Below are positions 58,511 through 64,000 of a stretch of 64,000 nucleotides of DNA, piece after piece (position 1 is the stretch's first letter; the number at the start of each line of letters is the position of its first letter). The translations under genes were made by a program, and so were the position numbers. Location of the stretch: positions 62,001-126,000 of the forward strand of contig NZ_BAUU01000006.1 in the NCBI RefSeq assembly GCF_000513115.1, read 5' to 3'. The notes under the pieces are model-generated. The model made no database searches. It was not told the DNA's origin and saw only the letters and a list, made by a program, of their open reading frames with translations. This stretch comes from Halalkalibacter hemicellulosilyticusJCM 9152. Lineage in GTDB: Bacteria; Bacillota; Bacilli; Bacillales; Bacillaceae_D.

Positions 58511-60622
58511 ATGAGAGAGAATCTATTTTACAATGCACACCACTCACCAATTGGAGCGTTTGCTAGTTTTACTCTTGGCTTTAAAGGGGCGAAAGGTGGA
58601 TTAGGGCTGGAGCTTGATAAGCCGGCAAATGAAAATGTGTATATAGGATTAGAAAGTAGAGAAACGGGTTATTATGAAGCATTGCCGTTCTTTGGGGATA
58701 ATGCGGAGGATTTAGCTAGATTTGCGCTGGGAAACGATGAAACTATCGGAGGAGATCAACTAATTCGTCATTTTGCTGATGATGAGATTAAGAGAGAGCT
58801 CAAGCTTGGCACGGATACGTGGAAAGCTTGAGATTTACAATTTACGATTTATAATCCAGTTCGATCGGTGCCTGATCCAAGAGAAGCATCAGCAGATGAG
58901 TTGAAAGACGCTATTTTGCCAGCGGTTTTCGTCAAGATGACGATTGATAATACGAGTAGTGACAAGGAAAGAAGAGCTTTCTTTGGTTATCAAGGAAACG
59001 ACTCGTATACGGCAATGCGCCGATTAGAGGATACGAATGATGGTGAATTTGTTGGTGTTGGTCAAGGGAGACAGACGGCGATCGTGTCGAAAGGGGAAGG
59101 CATTTGGGCTGGACAAGCCTTTTCGATTGAGAAACTTTTGACGATTGAGCACGATGTGAATTACGGCTTTGGTTTAGGGCGTGTTGGTGGATTGTTAATG
59201 AGTGTACCTCCGCGAACGAAGCAGGAATACACGTTTGTCGTGAGCTTTTATAAAGGTGATTGGGTGACAACAGGAATTGACACGCGCTATATGTATACTC
59301 GCTTTTTTTCCTCTATTGAAGAGGTTTCATCATATGCCCTGTCACATTTTGATAGGCTCACATCAATATGTGAAGAAAGGAATCCGTTGATTGAAAAGGA
59401 ACACCTTTCTGATGAACAACAATTTATGCTTGCTCATGCGATAAAAAGCTACTATGGGAACACCCAGCTTTTAGACGATCGTCAAGGGAATGCAATATGG
59501 GTTGTGAATGAAGGCGAGTATCGCATGATGAATACATTTGATTTAACCGTCGATCAATTGTTCTTTGAATTGAAAATGAATCCTTGGACCGTGAGAAATG
59601 AACTAGAGCTGTTTGTAGATCGTTATAGTTATTATGATGACGTGAAATTTCCAAATGGGGAAGAACGTTATTCTGGTGGAATTAGCTTCACCCATGATAT
59701 GGGGGTGGCCAATTCGTTTTCAAGGCCGGGACATTCATCTTATGAAATAGCGGGCATTGATGGTTGTTTTTCATATATGACACATGAACAATTGATTAAT
59801 TTTCTCTGCTGTATGACGGTGTACGTGGAGCAGACAGGAGATGAGGTATTTCTTGAGAAGCATAAAGGCTTAATAAAGGAAGCTTTTACGAGTATGCTTA
59901 ACCGTGATCATCCGGATCCGCATAAGCGAAATGGAATTATGGGTTTGGATAGCTCAAGAACAGCAGAGGGTGCCGAAATTACGACATATGATAGTCTAGA
60001 TGTTTCGCTAGGGCAAGCTCGAAATAACAGCTATATTGCTTCTAAATGCTGGGGGATGTATGTCACACTAGAGAAGCTATTTAAGCAACTCGGTGAGCGT
60101 GACTTATCTGAACAAGCGCAAATTCAAGCGAAGAAGTGTGCAACAATGCTAACCAATCAAATGACTGATGAAGGCTATATTCCTGGAGTCATTTTAGAGG
60201 GGAATGAATCGAGGATTATTCCTGCTATTGAAGGATTGGTTTTTCCATATTTTACTGGCTGTGAACAGGCTCTTAGTCATGAAGGACCATATGCTTATTA
60301 CATCAAAGCACTTATCAAACATATTCAAACGGTGTTAAAGCCTGACGTATGTTTGTTTGAAGACGGTGGTTGGAAGTTATCATCGACAAGTGACAATTCA
60401 TGGTTAAGCAAAATTTACCTGTGCCAATTTATTTATCGTCACATTCTCGGTCAAGAGTGGGGTGAAGCAGGTCATGCAGCGGATCGAGCACATGTGAAAT
60501 GGCTGAGGCATCCTGAATTATCTTACTGGAGCTGGAGTGATCAAATCATTGCGGGGGAGATAGCGGCAAGTCGCTATTATCCACGTGGAGTGACGAGTAT
60601 TTTATGGTTGCTTGAGGAATAG
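58511..60622 (+). pseudogene. GH52 beta-xylosidase with an in-frame stop
   Basis: The sequence follows the GH52 beta-xylosidase of Geobacillus through its whole length (NAHHSPIGAFASFTLGF, WVVNEGEYRMMNTFDLTVDQ with the nucleophile Glu, TTYDSLDVSLGQARNN, GGWKLSSTSDNSWLSK). A TGA at 58829 interrupts it after DTWKA. The frame is the same on both sides, and relatives have WKAGD here, so GGA to TGA would explain it. The whole is about 703 residues. It would split xylobiose and short xylo-oligosaccharides in the cytoplasm. GGAGTG lies before the ATG at 58511. Confidence 0.92.
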
Positions 60623-60778
60623 AAATGGCTGAGGCTAAGAATCGCTAATCGGTCTGGAAGGGAGTTGGGGAAGTTTGATTTCTAACTTTTTCGGTGCTTT
60701 CGGTTTTTGATCTTTTTTTGTGCTCGAAATTAATTGTATAATTAAAGATATGAACATTGTATAGAAAGGATGAAGAAG

Positions 60779-61177
60779 TTGATTCGAATTAAACAGCTTC
60801 ATCACGTTAGCCTTGTATGTCGTGACTTACAGCGATCCGTGGCATTCTATCGTGATTTGATCGGCTTGGAACAAATAGAACGTCCTGATTTTGACTTTGA
60901 GGGGGCTTGGTTTGCAATAGGTTCAGGTCAGCTACACCTCATTATTGATGAGAACCGTATCCCGAAGAACCCTAAAGAACCTCATTCGCGAAACCCCCAC
61001 TTTGCTATCCGTGTAGGAGATTATCATGAAACGGTAAAGTGGTTGAAAGAGAATGAGATTGAGATTATGGAGAAGCCTTATAGTAAAAGTGGTTTCGCAC
61101 AAATCTTCTGTCAAGATCCAGATGGGTACTTGATTGAATTACATGTACCACAAGAGGAATTTCGAAAATCGTTATAA
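60779..61177 (+). CDS. VOC-family (glyoxalase/dioxygenase-fold) protein
   Basis: The 132-residue protein has one pair of VOC modules: LHHVSLVCRDLQRSVAFYRD at the N-terminus and GFAQIFCQDPDGYLIELHVP near the end, with His and Glu metal ligands in HH and IELH. Family members include lactoylglutathione lyases and fosfomycin-type thiol transferases; the substrate is unknown. The ATG at 60770 abuts AAAGG, so the TTG at 60779, nine bases from it, is the likelier start. Confidence 0.85.
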   Translation: MIRIKQLHHVSLVCRDLQRSVAFYRDLIGLEQIERPDFDFEGAWFAIGSGQLHLIIDENRIPKNPKEPHSRNPHFAIRVGDYHETVKWLKENEIEIMEKPYSKSGFAQIFCQDPDGYLIELHVPQEEFRKSL

Positions 61178-61182
61178 TCGTT

Positions 61183-61225
61183 AGCGCTTGGAGACCACAT
61201 CATGGCATCCGAGCGCTTCTTTTTG
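61183..61225 (+). terminator. Terminator of the VOC gene
   Basis: AGCGCTTGGA (61183-61192) pairs with TCCGAGCGCT (61208-61217), then TCTTTTTG follows. Beyond it, 61249-61315 holds tails shared with the repeat families (GTCATTCCGTTAATACG and TTAAGAAAAGCCG). The remaining spacer to 61583 is AT-rich. Confidence 0.75.
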
Positions 61226-61486
61226 CTATTGTTCTTTCTCTTAAACGCAATTAAGAAAAGCCGTTGCGTGTTTTTCTTTTTCCACATGGAACGTCATTCC
61301 GTTAATACGCAAAAAGCGAAACGTAAAAATGAAAATTAGGAAAAAGGTATGAGTAAGAATGGAAAACAGACTCTTGAGATTCTAATTGAATTATAGTAAT
61401 GTTAATTTTGAAGTGAATATTTCATTTATTTATTAATATTAATAAATGTACATCTTATTAATGGAGGTGTGAATAAATTAAATTAT

Positions 61487-61500
61487 TGTAAGCGTTTGCT
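61487..61500 (+). promoter_or_regulatory. cre (CcpA) site upstream of the arabinanase gene
   Basis: TGTAAGCGTTTGCT matches 12 of 14 positions of TGWAANCGNTNWCA. It lies 84 bases before the gene and suggests repression by glucose. Confidence 0.6.
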
Positions 61501-61583
61501 TTTTGGTGGCCAAAAGCAAAGATGTTAGAAACAACATGATAAGGCTCCGATGAATAAGCATATTATGGAGAGGAGTTATAAAA

Positions 61584-64000
61584 TTGAAACGAAAAAATGC
61601 CAAAAAAAGTGTTCTTTTTATATTAATGTTTTTGTTAATTATTCCTGCTCATTCATTTGCAAATGATTTAAATAGGGAGGAGGGAAAGGCGATTCCACAA
61701 TTTAGAGAGGCGTCTGCGCATGATCCATCGATTATTAAGGTAGGGGATATGTATTATGCATTTGGGACTCACATTGATGCTGCTAAATCACCTGATTTAA
61801 TTAGTTGGGAAAATTTCACAAATGGATATACGACACCGAATAATACGTTATTTGGCGATTTGTCAGAGAACTTAGCCGGTTCATTCGAATGGGCTGGAGA
61901 AGATGATGCGGATAGTGCTGGTGGCTTTGCTGTATGGGCGCCAGAGGTAATTTGGAATGAGCATTATGTTCATGAAGACGGTTCGACGGGTGCTTATATG
62001 ATGTATTATAGTGCGTCCTCTACTTATATTCGCTCAGCAATTGGTTATGCAGTAGCGAAGGATATTGAAGGGCCTTATGAGTATGTTGATACGATCATGT
62101 ATTCCGGATTTTTTGATCATGAAGCTTATGATAATAATAGTTCGGTCAATAAGGAATGGACAAATACGAATATACCCGATTTGATCGAGCAAGGTGTTTT
62201 CAATGAGAAAAACGAGGACTGGTTTACCGAAGATGGACGTTATAATTATAACCTGTATACAAACGCGATTGATGCGAATCTCTTTTTTGATGAGGACGGA
62301 AGGCTTTGGATGACTTATGGATCTTGGGCTGGAGGTATCTTCATTTTAGAAGTGGACAAGCAAACGGGGCAGCCGATTTACCCTGGTGAAGATGGCGTGA
62401 CTGAAGATGGTCGGATGATTGACCGTTACTTTGGAACGAAAATCTCCGGTGGGTATGGTCGTTCAGGTGAAGGGCCTTATGCTGTGTATGATGAAGAGAC
62501 AGGTTACTACTTTTTATATGTAACATATGGCTGGCTTGGAGCGGATGGTGGATATCATATGCGCCAGTTTAGAGCAGAAAGTCCAGAAGGTCCGTATGTA
62601 GATGCTGCTGGAGTGAAGGCGGTATTACCAGATGAATTAGATGATGGAGTACCAGCTAATAGAGGGGGATCATTTGAGCACGCAGCTCATGGAAATAAAT
62701 TAACTGGGAACTTTTTATTTAAACGTGATCTAGGTGAGCCTGGAACAGGGATTGGTGTCGGTTATATGTCACCTGGACATAATTCTTATTATATTGATAA
62801 TGAAACGGGAAAAGAATTTAACGTGTTTCATGCGCGTTTTCCTGAGGCAGGCGAGATGCATCAAATACGTGTGCATCAAATGGTGAAAAATAGTGAGCAA
62901 TGGCCAGTCATTACGCCACATCGTTATGCAGGTGAGTCAATTGAGGCGGTGACTTCTAATGAGGTGTCAGGAGCTTACAAATATATTAATCACGGTAAAG
63001 ATATTTCAGCCGAATTAGTAGAGTCGACCTGGGTGAATCTTGAAGAGGATGGTACGATAACGGGTGCTGTTGAAGGAACATGGGAGCTTTATGACGACTA
63101 TCGTGTCTCGTTAACGATCGAAGGAGAAGGTTCCAGCTTCGATGGTGTCTTCCTTGAACAATGGGATGCAGTTTCAGAAAGCTGGGTTATGACGTTTAGT
63201 GCGTTATCTTCAGAAGGAGTGACTGTTTGGGGAAGTAAAGCAGAGAGTGGCTCTGATGAGGAAGTGATATCTTCCATTAAAGAGGAACTCAACGTACTCA
63301 TTCCGCAAACGGTCATCAGTCATTTATCATTGCCGACAGAAGCGGTTCGTGGTGCACAAATCGAATGGGCTTCATCAAATGAAGAGATTATTTCAACTGA
63401 GGGCTATGTGAATCGACCAGAAGTAGGCGATGAGCCAGTTGAATTAACCGCGACGATTTCATTAAATGATGAGATCGCTCAATGGAGCTCGACGGTGACG
63501 GTTTTGGCTGAAACAGAAGGGCGATTAGCGGCCTACTATGATTTTGATGGTCAATTAAGTGACTTAACTGGCAACTTTGAGGATGGTACGGTAACGGGAG
63601 ATCGAATAAATAATGAAGGTGGTCAAATTTCGTATGAGGAAGGGATTGTAGGAGACGCCGCTTACTTTGATGGAGATTCAGGTATCCGATTGCCAAATGG
63701 GTTAATTTCAAGTAGTGCGTATTCTGTTTCCTTATGGCTAAATCCTGAAGAGTTAACGGACTTTACGACAACCTTTTTTGGTGCACGGACAGAAAATAAT
63801 TGGGTGAGTCTTGTTCCACGTGGTCCAGTGGGTGGTGAAACGATGATTTGGTCGGGTAGCTCCACCTTCTATGACGCTCCGGCTGGAACAACAATTGCGA
63901 CAGGTGAATGGACACATGTTACATTTACCGTTGAGGAAGGTGCGATTACGTTATACTTGAATGGAGAGTCAGTCTTTACTGGAGATGACTTCCCGAATAT
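61584..64000 (+). CDS. Secreted GH43 arabinanase with Ig-like and LamG domains (partial)
   Basis: The TTG at 61584 follows GGAGAGGAG, and the frame is open to the window end (805 codons). A signal peptide (about 1-28) is followed by a GH43 arabinanase-type catalytic domain: SAHDPSIIKVGDMYYAFGTH with the base Asp, VWAPEVIWNEHY, DANLFFDEDGRLWMTYGSW and GYGRSGEGPYAVYD with the acid Glu. A beta-barrel domain follows, then an Ig-like segment (QIEWASSNEEIISTEGYVNR), then a LamG/concanavalin-like domain (AAYYDFDGQLSDLTGN). It would cut alpha-1,5-arabinan outside the cell. The C-terminus, perhaps with a wall anchor, is beyond the window. Confidence 0.88.
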   Translation, partial: MKRKNAKKSVLFILMFLLIIPAHSFANDLNREEGKAIPQFREASAHDPSIIKVGDMYYAFGTHIDAAKSPDLISWENFTNGYTTPNNTLFGDLSENLAGSFEWAGEDDADSAGGFAVWAPEVIWNEHYVHEDGSTGAYMMYYSASSTYIRSAIGYAVAKDIEGPYEYVDTIMYSGFFDHEAYDNNSSVNKEWTNTNIPDLIEQGVFNEKNEDWFTEDGRYNYNLYTNAIDANLFFDEDGRLWMTYGSWAGGIFILEVDKQTGQPIYPGEDGVTEDGRMIDRYFGTKISGGYGRSGEGPYAVYDEETGYYFLYVTYGWLGADGGYHMRQFRAESPEGPYVDAAGVKAVLPDELDDGVPANRGGSFEHAAHGNKLTGNFLFKRDLGEPGTGIGVGYMSPGHNSYYIDNETGKEFNVFHARFPEAGEMHQIRVHQMVKNSEQWPVITPHRYAGESIEAVTSNEVSGAYKYINHGKDISAELVESTWVNLEEDGTITGAVEGTWELYDDYRVSLTIEGEGSSFDGVFLEQWDAVSESWVMTFSALSSEGVTVWGSKAESGSDEEVISSIKEELNVLIPQTVISHLSLPTEAVRGAQIEWASSNEEIISTEGYVNRPEVGDEPVELTATISLNDEIAQWSSTVTVLAETEGRLAAYYDFDGQLSDLTGNFEDGTVTGDRINNEGGQISYEEGIVGDAAYFDGDSGIRLPNGLISSSAYSVSLWLNPEELTDFTTTFFGARTENNWVSLVPRGPVGGETMIWSGSSTFYDAPAGTTIATGEWTHVTFTVEEGAITLYLNGESVFTGDDFPN

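Overview
This 64 kb window looks like chromosome of a Bacillaceae member, most likely an alkaliphilic or salt-tolerant Bacillus relative. The grounds are GGAGG-type ribosome sites with many TTG and GTG starts, BirA, Fur, CcpA (cre) and sigma-D type control sites, a UPF0302/YpiB protein with an IDEAL domain, a BmrC/BmrD-type exporter pair, LPXTS/LPXTA sorting signals, and strongly acidic secreted proteins. No rRNA, tRNA, phage, complete insertion sequence or CRISPR array was seen.

Layout. 0.5-7.6 kb: MarR regulator with a MATE exporter, a chemoreceptor behind a sigma-D promoter, an inositol monophosphatase, a 1 kb repeat-dense spacer and rlmN. 7.9-15.4 kb: an envelope gene set (membrane protein, DUF4129, DUF4350, MoxR ATPase, DUF58, then divergent SpoIIM-like and RDD genes and a small overlapping ORF). 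15.4-20.1 kb: a short leader peptide ORF and terminator ahead of a heterodimeric ABC exporter, then an unknown protein. 20.2-25.9 kb: a FusB-type EF-G-binding protein, bioB under a BirA operator, fumC, rpiA, small proteins and a phosphatase remnant. 26.0-32.8 kb: Fur boxes, a small secreted protein and a wall-anchored NEAT protein, then a wall-anchored GH26 mannanase behind a promoter and cre. 33.0-44.3 kb: ypiB, GNAT, Gfo/Idh oxidoreductase, agmatine-to-putrescine genes (aguA, aguB), a GGDEF-EAL membrane protein, an orphan solute-binding lipoprotein, a CHY zinc-finger protein and topB. 44.4-64 kb: a hemicellulose locus with GH2, GH67 alpha-glucuronidase, an AraC regulator, an LplABC-type oligosaccharide transporter, GH43 beta-xylosidase, a polyol dehydrogenase, an SDR, GH52 beta-xylosidase, a VOC protein and a secreted GH43 arabinanase cut by the window end.

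How it works together. The last 20 kb reads as an uptake-and-digest system: the transporter imports (methyl)glucurono- and arabino-xylo-oligosaccharides, GH67 removes the uronic acid, and GH43 and GH52 release xylose inside the cell, under AraC and CcpA control. The mannanase and arabinanase act outside. The NEAT island is a Fur-controlled heme/iron module. The MoxR set is a widely conserved envelope system of unknown role.

Two global features stand out. First, at least eight genes are broken by one- or two-base losses, mostly explained by a shortened run of C, G or T, plus one in-frame stop and one apparent gene fusion. This looks more like sequence error than decay, because the remaining reading frames are well preserved. 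Second, the spacers carry several families of structured repeats; in one of them the stem sequence varies between copies while pairing is kept.
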